Shown: in pieces, positions 13,701 through 27,500 of the stretch
Position numbering within the stretch: position 1 is the first letter of the stretch
Layout: the number at the start of each line of letters is the position of its first letter
Assembly: GCF_964199755.1 (NCBI RefSeq)
Contig: NC_133907.1
Coordinates: forward strand, 7,073,001 to 7,137,000
Length of the DNA: 64,000 bases
Source of the DNA: Larus michahellis
Lineage: Eukaryota; Chordata; Aves; Charadriiformes; Laridae
Direction of reading: 5' to 3'
Program-made: the position numbers and the translations under genes
Notes under the pieces: model-generated
The model's input: only the letters and a program-made list of their open reading frames with translations
What the model was told of the DNA's origin: nothing
Database searches by the model: none

Positions 13701-16664
13701 AACCAATAAATGGATTAAATACTGCATCGCCTGTATATGAAAAAAAAATACTTCAGATAAACAAAGGGTTTTTTGGTTTTGGCTGGATATGTTAAGCCTA
13801 GTCCTGCTCCTAGGTTAGTTATAGCCAAGTACTCTGTGGCTGTCTTCTCCCACAGGAGGACCCGTGCCTACTGCATGGAGGTTGCCCCATTCCCCAGACA
13901 AGCCAGTCTTTGTTTCTTGCTTTCTCCTTGCTTGAATGCAAGCTGTGCACTAGCTCTATCTCCCCATCCTTTTGCAGTCTGGATACAATGCAGAGTAATA
14001 TAATTAAGGATACTCTGTGGGGAAAAGAGAAGGCTGCGGCAACCAGGGGACAGCACATAAAAGCAGAGCATCAGCTGCAGCTAACGGATCAATTGTCTTG
14101 CAAAAAGAATAACGGATACTGTGACAAGTTGGCAAAATGTCAGTTTATATGAACTCACATGGATCCCATGTCATGCTCAGGACAAGGACACAGCACATTC
14201 TTTTATGAGCTATTGCAGCAGGCAGTGTGAGTGTTGTATCTTTGTGTATTGCTTCTTTTTCCTAACTGGGCCATGACATTTAATGAAACTGTGTTTTTTT
14301 TCCCCCCTCACTAATAATGCAAAATATTTAAACAGTATCTAGCATTGCTTTTAGAGGCTTTGCTGATAACTTCCGTTGCTCTTGGCAGGACTGTTTAGCC
14401 TCAGTAACAGGATAGTGTGGTCATTCCAATGAGTTTAGAAACTGCAGGGCTCCTGTAGAAGAATCTACAGTCCTGTTTTGGGACCTGATTTTCCCACATG
14501 ATGTATCTGGATGCAGAGCCATCTTGAAGGAAACCTCAGGTAAGAACACCCAGAAGAAGTGTACGTATGTTCCACCTTGGCATGTATTCATCTCTTTTTT
14601 TCTTAAGACTTTTATCTCTGTGTGTGGCACAGGCTAGTGGGTCAGGGGATTGACAAGTCTCCATTTTATTACTTCACTTCTCTCATAAAACTTCCTAATT
14701 CCCCGAGGCTTTTAGAGGGAGAAGGGGCCTCATAACTTGACTCTGGTTTCAAATAGACAGAAATTCAAAGGTCCACATTCTCCTCCCCACACTTGCTGTG
14801 GCAGTATCAGGGCAACTATAATTGCACTGACGCTAGTGGCAAGATACCTACTTCCAAGTTTCCCCATTGCATTGGGAATTTTGAGACTATTGTGATGCTT
14901 AAATTATTTTAAAAGTGAAGTATTGCATGCAGTTTCAGGAGCTGGCTTAAAAAACTATAAATCCAAACTCATTCCAATGTTAATTGCACTGAACTACCTA
15001 CTGGGCTAATTGCAAAGCTTTTAGCTATGTTGGTTGTCCATGCACTCCCTACTTCCCTGCCTAGGAGTCCCAAATTACATATAATGGAAAAATTTAAAAC
15101 ATTAAATGGTTGCTGCAAGTGGCTTAGATTGCAGTCAGCCATAACATCTACGTCATCTGCACAGGAAACAAGAAGTGTTATTGTCTGGAACATTTCCATT
15201 CATCTAAAAGACATTGGGAAGGCCTAGCACTTGATTTTACATGAACAATTCTTTTTCTTTAGATACTACAAAACAGTAAAAGGGTGTTTTCTTAGGATGT
15301 ATTTGTGATTCTGAAAGATAGCAGAAAGCTGTACTAAAGAATTGCAGATTAGATAGTAAAAAGCCTGAGCAAAATAACAGAAATTCCTCAGTTTTGGTGG
15401 CTAACATTTTAGGTACCATGTCTTGATACAATAAAGCGATATACCACAGTGTCACTTTATGGTGGGAGGGCTTGTCACTGGAAGAGAACAAGGACAAGGA
15501 CTCCTCCCTGTTCCTTCTCTAAGTCCTCAGAGGAGGGGACTTACATAAGTGGCAAGGCCACAAAGCTATTTTTGTTGAGGCCTCTGCTGATGCAAGAGAC
15601 GCTGGAAGGTTTTCAGAGCAATAGGAAACGTGTAACCACCTCTCCTTTTCTTCAGGAAAGAATGATGCACGTACTACCTAGATGCACTCTGCAAAATAGG
15701 TCCAGACACATTCCAAAGCTCCACCAAACCTCAGCTCTGGCACAGTGTGAAAGAGGTCATCCAGAGTTGGTCAGGCTGGAATGTCTTCAATACATTTTAC
15801 TTGCACCTGGCACTGTGAGTACCCATCTGATTTTCTTGTTGTGGAGGTCAATTAATTGTGGTGTGCAACAGAACTAAATGGCTGCAAATATTTACCCATC
15901 TTTAGTTTTTCCATGAGTACTGAAGTAGTGCTTGACTTGAAGCTGCCATGAAGAATCATGTTTTCACCATAATGAAAAACAGTCTACACAAATGATTTTT
16001 CATTGCTTATTTCTATTTCCTACATGCTGGTAATGAACTGCGTAATCTGGCACCAGGTGGACACTCCAAGCCAAGTTTTTATGGGACTACAGCAAACCAG
16101 AAATGTTTGCTAGTGTGTTACATTCAAAGATGATAAAAGCATCCTCAGCACCTGTCAGTGATCAGAACAGACCCTGTTGGAGGTCTGTGCTTGACTGACT
16201 GCGTCAGCATAACCAGAATGAATGTATTTATGGTGCTCAGCAGGTATCTGAAAATAAGTTTTCCTTGAAAACACTGTGCTATATTGTGTCCTCCAATTAC
16301 ATCCTACTGCTGAAACTGCTGGGAGAAAGATCTTTGCCACTGATAACAGAGGTGTTAAAATTGAACGTGCACTCCAGGATTTTGCTTCAGTAAGTCCTAG
16401 AAAAGAAGGGAACCAAGTCTTCATGGTTCTTTGAATTTTTGGTCTCACCTGATTATTCTACTCTGCGGTTATGTCCTTATCCCTGTATAGCAGAAATATC
16501 TTCATAAAACATGAATTTATCTCCTGGGTGAGAAGGAAACAGGAAGCATTAAGAAGTCTACTACAAGAAAGAGTATGTGCTTTTCATGCTCACTCATGAT
16601 CTATGGCCTGCAAGTGTCCCTACCTGTATTATAACTGTATCCAGTCCTGATATGAAACTGCTGG

Positions 16665-16737
16665 TCTTTGACATGAGCTGCATCATGGCATGCCATGAGC
16701 TTTGACATGAGTTGTGTCTTCGACATGAGCTGCACCA
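16665..16737 (+). repeat. Imperfect local triplication around TTTGACATGAGCTG
   Basis: Three related units follow one another: CTTTGACATGAGCTGCATCA, GCTTTGACATGAGTTGTG and CTTCGACATGAGCTGCACCA. A short ATGGCATGCCAT palindrome sits between the first two. It looks like a decayed minisatellite of about 20 bp per unit. Confidence 0.6.
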
Positions 16738-17049
16738 TCCATGATAGACTGGGTACAGTCATGCTTTCCAAATAGAACATAACCCTTTGGAAACACAGCT
16801 GTCAGGAGTTCATGATGTCAAAGACAATCAAAAGCCTTGGGAAGGGGCAATAAAATGGTTAATTCTCCAGTATCGGAAGAGGCTAGAGAGGCCTGTTGCT
16901 TTGTGCCTCTCTACTTGCTCTAATTACTGCAACAGGAACTCTCCTGCAGCTCCTCTTGAAGAGAGTTTATGGAAAACTGATAATCAAATTGGGATGATTT
17001 TTAACTGATCACTCTACCGAATGATGTCATTAGGAGTGTTGCAAAATAT

Positions 17050-17137
17050 CCACCCACCCAATCAACCAACGAACCAACCAACCAACCAACAAAAACTACA
17101 AAAAACACAAAAAACCACCTCCCCCTCCAAACCCCCG
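17050..17137. repeat. (CCAA)n microsatellite and A/C-rich low-complexity block
   Basis: The block starts with CACCCACCC, passes through an imperfect AACC tetranucleotide array (cleanest at 17072-17090), and ends in A/C-rich sequence with runs of A and C. The plus strand has almost no G or T over this stretch. It is a simple repeat with no coding content. Confidence 0.85.
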
Positions 17138-20100
17138 AATGCGTTGTATTCTTGCCTTTGTTCTGCAATGGCAGTTAGAACAAGATATTGAGGAAAACAG
17201 GTCTCTTTCTTAGAACAAATTTGGCATGAAATATTCAGCTTCTATGACACAGGCCTTCCTTTTTTAGATTACTAGTGTCCTGAAGGTAAGATCCTGCACA
17301 TCCACTTGACAGTTCTGCTGGTCTCCCTCCCTAGTCTACGCTGTTCTCAGACATTACTGGTTGGTAGCAGTAATCACAAAGTCCTTCTGCATTCTTTATT
17401 TTAAAAAGTGTCATGCAATTTCGGAAACAATGTACAAAGTCTGCTTTTTTTTTCTACGGAAATGGCAGTATCTTTCCAGTCTTTCTTCCTTTAATTATCT
17501 GGGGAAAAAAATTCCCTTTCAAGTGCCTCATGGCAAACCTTTAAGTGGCAGCATCTCTGAGATGAGAGTGTTACCATGTTGGCGCAGTCTGAGTAAATTG
17601 GAGTGAGCTTGGATGACTTCTTCCTGTTGCTCAGAAACAACACTGCGAGCCTCACAGCATCTGGTTTTTTGCTTTGCAGGAGCACCCCAGAGAGAAGATG
17701 ATCATGTATTGTCAAAAAGTAACACCTTTTCTAACAAGAACAGTAGAATTAGAATCACGAACCTGGAATTATGGCAGCATGTTATAAATGAGAGTAGCCA
17801 GGAGGCAACCAATGCACAAATCTTTGCTTCCTGAAGAAAGTACAGGAAAGGTACAATTGGTATCAACCAAGAGAATAAAAGCTGCACGAAAAGAAATTAC
17901 TGATGAGTGTGAGAAATACTGATGCATTGAAAATGCCTTTGCTCTCCTTCCTTCTCCATGGACACTTCCTTCAACATACTTGTCAATCAACTGCAGGCAG
18001 TTTAGTTTTCTTCTGAGAAAGCAGTAGTAGATACTTGCATTTCATCAACCGAATTCAAACGACTCTATAGGGAAATGGGCCACCTGCACTGCTCTTGTGT
18101 CTTCTAGCTGGTCCCATTCCCACTGGTCAGTGTTTCTGGGAGGGCTCTTCTCCCAGTGAGGCTTCCAGAAGCAGTCAGCAGACGGAGCCCTCTGGAATGC
18201 ATACTGACATTTTTTGGGAGTGGTGACATTTTCAGGGGTGAACTTGCTGTTTAGATGCTTAGGTGGGAGCTGAGCTGATCTCTTTTGAAAAATCTGGCTC
18301 AGCGAAGTCTAAATGGCAAGACTGCTGATACCATAGTGTCACCAGGTTTGAATCATGCCACCCTAGTTTTATGTCTGTCTCTCTAAACTCTTGCTCCTGC
18401 CCTTTGCTCTCTTGGTTTGACAGTTGCAGGTGGTTAAACCATGTGAGTCCATGTCACTGCTGAAGCCTAATTTGTGGGTAGTTTCCTTTTCTTCGTGGAA
18501 GTTGCTGTGCTGCTCCATGCGGGCAGAGTGAGAAGGCGGGCGGCTGACTGCCTCGCTCTCTAGCAGTGCAGGATGATCCCAAATTCAGGCAAATGAGCAG
18601 CCATGCATTGACTTTTCAGTGAACAAGATTCTTTGGCAATGGGATGGAGAGGCCCCTGACAGCGAAGTACAAGGGCACTGACCATGACAATTTTTCTGGA
18701 GAGGTTTTTTGATCATTAGGATTTTCCCCTATTGAGATTAGGTGACATTCTGAAGCATTTTCGTTACTGTTGTTGAAGGTTCTGATCTGAAGCTGGCCGG
18801 TGTAATGAGTCAGGGCTTGAAGCATTTGCTTATACAGAATAGAAAAAAAACCTGCCAGTATCTCACAGTATGGTGCCAAGAAAGCCTTAATCTTCATGTG
18901 CTTGACAGTAAGAGGTAATTGATTTGTAATTTGTCTTGGGTTTGTGGTTTGTGTGTGTTTTTTTTTTTTAATAAGAAACTTCTTTAATTGTCATTTAATG
19001 TACACTGTTGCATCCAATGATTATCTTTTTCCACTTGAGTGATTCTTCCCATTGTGTTGTCTAACTCCGTTTAAAACTGAGTTTTTTGTCAAACTAGATT
19101 CACAGTGGCTCCATAACCTTCCTCCCTTAAAAGAAAGTAATTATTCAACCAAAATATATTTACTTCGGTTATTATACCAACATACCCACTTCCTGCTGGG
19201 TATTAAACCGTATTATTCCTGGAGTCTGGACTAGGAATATGATTAATAACAGGTTCTGCTACAGAAGGGAGCAAATGAAGGCAGAGTAATAGTAATTTTT
19301 CATTTGAATCACAGACAAATTGGCTGTTTCACAGTACTTGTCTATGGCAATTATATGTTGTTTTGCTTCCTAATGCTGATTTCCTTCCACAGTTTATTAG
19401 CATGACTGTCAGGAAAACACTAGCATATTGGTTTTGTCTATAAACACTTATGGCCAGGTGGAGAAGGCAGCCCTATCTGAGCTGCTGATTAGATCTGTTT
19501 GAATTCAGGCACTCCTGCAAGACAGTGCCTTTGCTGAGCGCCTCTGATCCTGCTCGTGGTGTGGCACAGCAAGCTGCTCGCAGCATCAGCCTGTTCGTGG
19601 TGGCCATCTGTGAATGGCCTGATTTGTGGCAATCTGGGGAAAAGATGTGCAAACCTTCTGCAGACGCAGTTCGTACTGAAGGCCAGATCATCCTTCTCTG
19701 GCTTGCACAAGTCGTCCCGCTGAGTTTGAACTGCAGATTTGCGCTCTGCCGTGGAGCAGCGCCAAGCTGCTGGAAAGGCTTGTCACATTTTTGTTATTCC
19801 AAAATAGGATGTTGAGCTCTTCAGAAACGCTGACCTGCTGAATTAGATTTGCAATCAAACTTTGTCTGGATTTACACAAGGGATGCTCAGCAGTTCACAT
19901 TTTGTGGTGCTTATGGTCAAGATTCTATACTCTTCCAGAACTCAATGTTCCCAGCTTTCTGAAGAAATTTGGCCCCAGCATGCCTTTAAATATACAGAGG
20001 AAATAAAAGGGGGAAAAAAAAAAAGAATTGCTTTTGTTTTCTAATTTCTCCCATAGAACAGTTGTATTTTGTAGTTCCACAAAACAAGATGATAAAAGTT

Positions 20101-23100
20101 GAAACAGCAGTTGGATTAAGTTGTTAGAGGCTCTAGACAAGAACCATTGAGATTTAAGCTTGCCACAAGAAGTAGGTAGTCTTAATCTTTCTAAGTAAAT
20201 TGTAGGTTGCTTTGTGACAGTTTGTCTTAAAATGACCATTTTAAATCTGTGGATCTCATTTCTTTTTCACATTTTAATTCAAAGCAGCTAGATGTAAGGC
20301 AGGCAGCAGAACAGAGGATGCTTAAATTCTTACTAAAAGAACACAAACGAATAACACTCATACATGCAAAGAGCAAATGTGACTGCAAAAACCAGTTAAA
20401 TCCAGATTGTCTATGAATCGTCAGTGGTTGGTTCAAAGTGTGCCTTCATAAGGAAAATGAATATATGGCTTGTACGTATACATATGTAAGTGGACAGATA
20501 TATACGTAAATATACATATTATATAACTCACGATGATGGGAAAATTCGTAACAAACTGCTATTTTTTACTGTGAGCTACTAATTGTCGGATGTGAAAGTA
20601 CACATTTTAGCTACTTAGACACCATGTCGGTCTGATTACATAGGTCCTTACACAATGGGCAAGACGCTGTTGGATTCACAATGTAAACAAAAAGATTTTT
20701 GAAAATGAATTTATCGCAACATTAACATGGTCATGCTAAGCAATATTTTCCAAACAAATACATATTTTGCAATGACAGTTTCTCATTATGATATGGCTTG
20801 TTTCTAGACTTTTCCTCCTCTACAGAAATTTTTGCTTTTAACACATGCTCGCTCATTATGCAGATGGCTTAATGATCTTGTATTCATTGCTATATCAATA
20901 TGGGGACTGTATTCTTAGTTAATTCCATCTTTTCCTTTATTCAGAAAATCTAATTGCTCAGAGTTCTTTGATGTGGTGATTTTGATCATGGAGAGCTTTC
21001 ACGCACCGTTTACAGAGCTGTCTTAATGTACTTATCTCTTCAGGAAAAGTAATGTTAAAACCTTCTGTTACGTGTTGTGCTCTTACCAGCTTCCAATAAA
21101 AAAAGAAAGTGGGTAGTGTATCAGTGAATTAATTTTCTAAATAGCAATATTTGTGCATATGCCTAGGAAGCTATTTGCCTTTTCTTATTAGTAATTATAC
21201 AACAAATTGGGAGTAACTGTCACATTAGAAGTAAAGTATTACTTCAGTATATCAGAATAATTTTTCATTAAGGAGAACTACCAAAGGGACAGTATTTAAG
21301 AAAACAAAACACAAAACTGTCACATAGCTCCAGCTATCCCAAAAAATTCTGTTCCCTGAGCTGTCTCTTGGCTGTTACAATCTGGAAAATACTGTTCCCT
21401 GAACTAAATATCCTCCCTGCCAACTTTACTAGCTTCTGTGTTTGACATCAATTAAGAAATGGTCCCCCACATCTTTTCCAATCTCTTTGCTAAGCTTCGC
21501 AGAACCTTCAAAGATGAACACTTATAAGCAGCATGTTTTGGTGGCTAAATAAGAAATCCTGTCGTTTAGGAGGGGGTAACAGCAGGAAAGTACGTGGAAG
21601 ATGCTTCTGCCCACGGTACCAATTAAGTGGTATTCTGGTCTGTAAGGCAGCAACAAGGGAAAAACAAAGCCTTGTACTCTAGTTTTCCTTAAGCAAAACA
21701 AACCAAAAGTCTCCAGTACAATATTCAATATCTCTTCCCATATTGCTTTGTAGATAATAATTGAGCAGGTTTTGAATTTCTCGTACATTCGGACTGTCAG
21801 TAATTTCACTACCCTTAGATTCTGGTAAGGAGATGCACTTAGGTCAAAAAATGATATTTAAAATCCAGCATATCTGAGAAATAATTAGTTCCATTTTGAT
21901 TACTCTGTCTCATTAACAGAGACAACATTGATTTTCACTGTACTTGTGTTATCATACGGAATTCAGCTTGTGGATATTTCACTCTAAGTAACATTGTTAC
22001 TTGGTTTTTTTTGCCTTAAATGTCTGTATTTTGTAGGCTTTAAGTTTTAAAGGATATTATTGGCTTGTCATTTAACCCTTAAAAGTACAGTGTGTATTTA
22101 GCTAGCACAAATTAAGAATACCTAAATGTAGAGGCCAAAGCTACAGGGCAAAATTTTCACACATCCCTTGGAGGTTTTCTGTTTCTGTCTCTTTGGGAGT
22201 AAGCAGAGGTTAGGACTAATTCCCATCAAGCCAGATGGAAGCTGTTGTTCCTGGATAAAATAATACAGAGTCTTCTTGCTAGCAGAACTGAGCAGAGGCA
22301 AGTGTTCCTGTGTCTCATTTGTGTGATTGCCTTTGGAAATGTATAAGCCCGGTAAGTGCATCTGGCATAGTTTTTTTTGTCAGACAGCAAAGGTGGTATT
22401 TTAATGCAAAAGAAAAAAAATCTTTACAACGCGAAGTCATAGTGACATGTCAGCTCCTAGTGACACTACACAACAAATGATCAGAGGTGGTAAAAATCTA
22501 ACCTAAACCAGTTTAAATTAATATTATATGAGATGAGAGAAGAAAATGATGAATCGAAACTCTGAGAACATCATGTTTTTCCACTTGGTGAATTCATTTT
22601 TAAAAAGAATATTTAGTAACTTATGTGTGCACCACCTGATACCACGTATGTGTGATTTCATTTCAATAGATTTTGTACCTAATTACTACCTAGTTGCAGA
22701 AATTCTGAAAAAAAAAAAAGAGAAATACAATCTTTTTTCTCTTCATAGAAAGTCACTGCCCTATGAAAGTTTGCTTTTGTTTCCAATGTCATTCCCATTT
22801 CTTCTAGCTTTTGATTTAAAATTTGGGTTTTTGTAGTTACTAACTTTGTAACAGAATTTATGACCTATCTGGTTTATAATTTTTAAGGTAAGTCTTTTAA
22901 TAACAAAAGAATATACGCATTTTGGGTAATAACAATATGATAGAATTATCAAATTGCATGCCAGATCATCCATAATGAGGCTAAATTATATGAATCAGTG
23001 CTGGAAACAATGTTTGTATTGTTGTTACACCCACCAGTCAACTTGGGTATGCTCTCAGTGGTATATGCTTGTATAGGATTTCAGTTTCAACTTCGCTTGC

Positions 23101-24469
23101 TTGCTTAATGGAAAGAAAAAAGCCCGTGCTTTCTGATCTAAATGCAGTTAGCAGCAGAGAACGATTGCTCATTAGTAAAAGCTTTTTATTATTGAAATAT
23201 GCAACTGTTATTTGGTATACATATACACACATGCTTCCAAATTTAACATTCTCGGTTCACTTTTTTCTGCTTCATCTAGTCTGATTTTAGTCAAGGGGAA
23301 CTTTTTTGATTTCATAAATAATCCAATATGGTGTCTTATTGACTAATTGCATTTACCTGAGTAGATTTTAAATGTTTACTTCTGTACTCTCCAAAGTATA
23401 TTAGCCTATATGAAGTTCCTCAGAGTTACTCCTGTGCACACACCTGCTTTTTTTGCACAAATAGTAATGACACACCAGCATATGAACTTGAGTCACAGAG
23501 TCGTAGATTTATGTAGAGAAATGGCAGGTTTGTGCCAGTTGTATACATGGATTATTGTTTTTTTTCTTGCTTAGACCTCATCCTGTGAAGTTCTCATTTG
23601 CTGTGCATGACATTAAACAGGGAAGTAGTGTCAAACAGTACGTAGGAAATGGGGTGAATTATTTGTCTGTTCGGCTATCATTTGAGTAACAATAGCCATC
23701 AGTATAGAGGAGATGGGTAATAGCTGAGAGACTGCATTTGATGCATAGGGTTGAAAACACAGTGGCATGGCTGGCAAGGAGGCACAGAATAGCGATCAAA
23801 TGACCAAAAGAGCATCTTCTAGTCAGATTTTGTTTGTGACTGCCTGCTGCGACAGGTGCCACAGGGAGCAGCGTGCTGTCCTCATAAGCTTAAACAAACT
23901 TGAGAGAGGAAAGTGGATTTTAGAGAATTTTAGTTGATTCTGCTTAAGAAAAATGTATTTTAAGACTGCTTAAGTCCGCTGGTGGACGCTCTGCCCCTCT
24001 TTGCTATTCCTCTCCCCTGGAACTGAATGTTCAGGTCATTGCATAATGCAGGAGTTGGTATTCTCCCTTGTTTTGTGCTTTTAAGTAGCACCTGCTTTCA
24101 TGATTTTGGTACCGGAAAGGCACTTGTGTCTTTCAGAAGAAACAGGCTGGGCTCATGGGTATCTCTTTAAAATGGGAAGACCTCTGGACTCTGTCGCAAG
24201 GCTAGTATGCCCTGACTCCTGAATGAAAAATGCCAGGACCAACCTGGTTGGGGAATACCTTTTTCTTAAACTCCCCGTCTTTTCCTAGGCTAAACAGTTT
24301 TTGCTTGTGAATCAAAATAAAACTAACCACCACCAACAAAAAAACCCTAACACCTCTCCCTCCAAAAAAAATACTCATATACCTGATTTATTTTGACATT
24401 CAAAAGCTTGTGCCAAGCCTACACGAATTTTCTTCTTTGCACCCTTCCAAATTTATGCAATTTCCATAA
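17138..24469. other. Intergenic, no gene supported
   Basis: Unique AT-rich sequence. It contains short homopolymers (T12 at 18958-18969, A11 at 20014-20024) and a TA/ACGTA-rich stretch near 20470-20525. Nothing coding or RNA-like is recognised. Confidence 0.7.
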
Positions 24470-24519
24470 ATTTAATTTAATGATTGATATTGGTGATAAT
24501 TTATCACCATAAATTAAAT
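24470..24519. repeat. AT-rich palindrome with extended outer arms
   Basis: TGGTGATAA at 24491-24499 and TTATCACCA at 24501-24509 form a 19-bp palindrome around a single T. Further out, ATTTAATTTA (24470-24479) is the reverse complement of TAAATTAAAT (24510-24519). The left side carries 11 extra bases between its arms and the right side has none. The whole block is a symmetric set of possible homeodomain and GATA-like sites. Confidence 0.8.
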
Positions 24520-27500
24520 CATATGTTGATTTACTTTGCCCATGATCTCTTAGAAAAACTGGATGATTAATAGGCTTTAAAGCTTGTTTAAGCATTAGAC
24601 TTTCATAACTCTATGCAAATGCTTTTCATTACTGGAATTGTACTAGAGTTCTGATAGCTGGTTTCTCAAATGAGGGATATGAAGGTGGTTAATGGTGCCA
24701 CTGATAGCTTTTGTGGAATGCATGATCACAGCTACTGATTACACATTCTTGACTCAGAAGGAAATGAAAAGCTATATAGTCACAAAGGCGAGAACTAAGG
24801 CCCCCCACCTCATACGTGGCTGCAAACCTGGAAATGTAGTAACAGAGACTACTTAACAACAATTTCTTTTAAGTTTGGGAGTATCTTTATACGTTAAAGA
24901 ACAACCTTTGTGTTATATAATGTGCCTTTCTGATTAAATAGATGGTCTATTACACAAACATAAAAATACAATGCAGTACACTTTATTATGACAGTAGTAT
25001 GGTGTTTGGTTTAATTTTTGTACATCAAGCTGTATATGCAAATCCATTAATTGCTTTCATATGTATGAAGATACGTTTACTGCATGCCTTGTGTTTGGTC
25101 CTGCCTCTTGATTTGATTTACATGAAGTTTTGAATTCCCAAGTCTACCTAAATTGCTTTCATGCAGAGAAATCTGAAAACAAAAGATTATCTTTATTTAC
25201 TGTCCATATACCACTTAAGAACTTTAAATTATGAGTCCTTGATTTAGAGCGCATTTCCAGGTACATGCTGTACAATTTTAAGATTACTAAAGGCAAATCT
25301 TTTCACCGGCATCACATAATTGACTGCGAAGAAGAGGCAGACAATAAAAGGCTGCAAGGATTGGTCTGGTGTTTGGCAAAATGAAGAATAAGTTCTGCCT
25401 CATTTTGAGAGACAAGTGTTTTGTGAAGAGGTGCTTTGTTCTTAAAGGATGAAGACAGGAGTAGCATGTAGGCTTTGTGAAATGAGACAGCAACAATGAT
25501 ACAGATGAAGTCTGCACTAATTAGCTGCAGACTCTTGATTTCACAGTTTCACAGCTGATAGCCACTAAAGATATCCATCCTCAGATCCTCTCCCATGTCT
25601 CAAACGTCACTACGTGCCTCCAGTAGCTGTTTTGCACAGCTGTTCAGACTTCAATTTCCCAACCAGCTTTCTCTTGCCTCTCTTTTTTGCCCAAAATTCT
25701 CTTAGAGATGTTGATCCTCGTGGTGACAAAAATCTGAATTGGAACGACTCGTGGAACTAGCTCATTGTATGTTGGGACTCCTGCCTGTGGGCAGTGCTAT
25801 AGCTCCACGTCTCTCAGTGTTTGGACAATCTCAGAACCAGATTTTCTCTATCATCTCAGAGGTGATGGCATAACTGGAAGGGATAGAGATGCCTCTGCCT
25901 GACCCTTTCTGTCATATACACATTTCATAAAAATGAAACTTCGTAAATTTTTCACGATTCAATTTCAAATTTGGGAAGCTTAAAATCTATCAGGTTGGAC
26001 AGAAATTCACTGTCTTTCACTGAGGTAGAGATAAAAACAATCCTTAGTTTCACAGGCAAGTTATTTCAAAAAATCGTGCTCCTTCTGTATTTTTTCCTGA
26101 ATATAGAATTTTGTGTGACCACTTACCTTGAAAAAACTAGCAATTAGGTAAAAACATTTAGCATGCTAAGTTTTAGAGTCCCTGTCAGGTCTCTCTAGCT
26201 GAAGAGGAAAATTCTTCCTGACATAGATATGGTGAAGCGGTGGCCTAATTTGACTTTTCCAGACAGTTAATAAGAGTCTCATCCTCTTCAGCGACTGCTG
26301 GAGAGGAACCTCCTTTGGGAATACTCACCACCATGCAATAAGGTATTATAAAAAGAGAAAAAGAGTTAAATACACTTAAGAGCTGAAAAAGTCCTGAGAT
26401 GACCCTCACAGCTGTATGCTAATGGCAGAGGAAATACTGTGTTTCTTAACGCGCTTATTCTGAATCACACTTGGATACTTTTCTCAGCCTGCACTGGAGC
26501 AGCTTGAAGTCATACACACCAACACTGATGCAAAAACTCTGTTAAGGTGTAATATGAACCTCTAATGAAATGAGTGCTAATAGGCCCTCACTGCTTTTTC
26601 GCATCCCAGGAAATAACTGTTTGGGCTGATTCTCCCAGCTGCACCTTTTCACTGCTGTGATTATCAACTCACTCAGTATAACGGCCCCTTTGGGGTAGGT
26701 TATTTCAGTAGCACAGCTTTTGAAGGTAGAGAGGTACTGCAATTGCTACCCAACTGCTTGTATAAAATGGGATAGTGTGGAGTGAACAAACTTGACTGGG
26801 AACATGTGTAACAGCAGGTGCATACAGGCGGGAGGTCTCTCGTTGTTCTGCCTCACCTACAGTTTCTTGTACCTCTGCAAATATGTAAGTCTCAAGAAAC
26901 ATTCATTTCTTAGGATGTATGTTGGTTTACTTGTGCTTAAGTGTTAATTCAAGTTAAGTTAGTGAATTTATGTAACTGGAAGTGTTTCTGATTCATTGTG
27001 TGGGCATTTAGTTAAAAAAAACCCCACAAGCCTTTATCCTGTTAATTTAAATTGTATTCATTGTTACATCAATTAATACTTTGTTGTAATATTTATATGT
27101 TAATACAGAGTGGTCTCAAGTCCATCATGTTTGGCCTCTGATGTTGTAGTTCAGTTGCAGTTTACCCCCAGTGTGTATCCTTAAAACTGTAGTGATTATA
27201 TCAGTAATGTGTTGAAATTGTGCAGCTTATTATACCCATTACAGTCAATGAGGACTGCTCTATATATTTTAATTTTTTTCTAGAATGTTCATTTCTGACC
27301 TTGAATCACTAATACATGTATAACAAACCATAATTGTATCAGTTAGGCTTGAAGGTGAATACTGACTGTGTTTGTTACTAATGGAGAGAGTTTGAGCAGT
27401 AGAATCATGGATTTATGGTTTTTCTAAGTAAATCTCAGTTCAGCAGTGCCTTCTTTGTATTCACAAGAGAGGAATAGTGTGTTTTTTCATAAACAAAGAA

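Larger units (their letters stand above)
9961..17049. other. Intergenic, no gene supported
   Basis: This stretch holds the possible MIR at 10.7 kb, the decayed 20-bp triplication at 16.7 kb and an exon-like open block at 15656-15814 (described in the findings). The 142-codon frame at 15449-15877 is the longest open frame here and has no family resemblance. Confidence 0.65.

Noticed and set aside
15449-15877. 142-codon plus-strand open frame as an independent gene
   Set aside because: No recognisable protein family and low-quality composition. Only the exon-like splice signals inside it were kept, as a weak finding.
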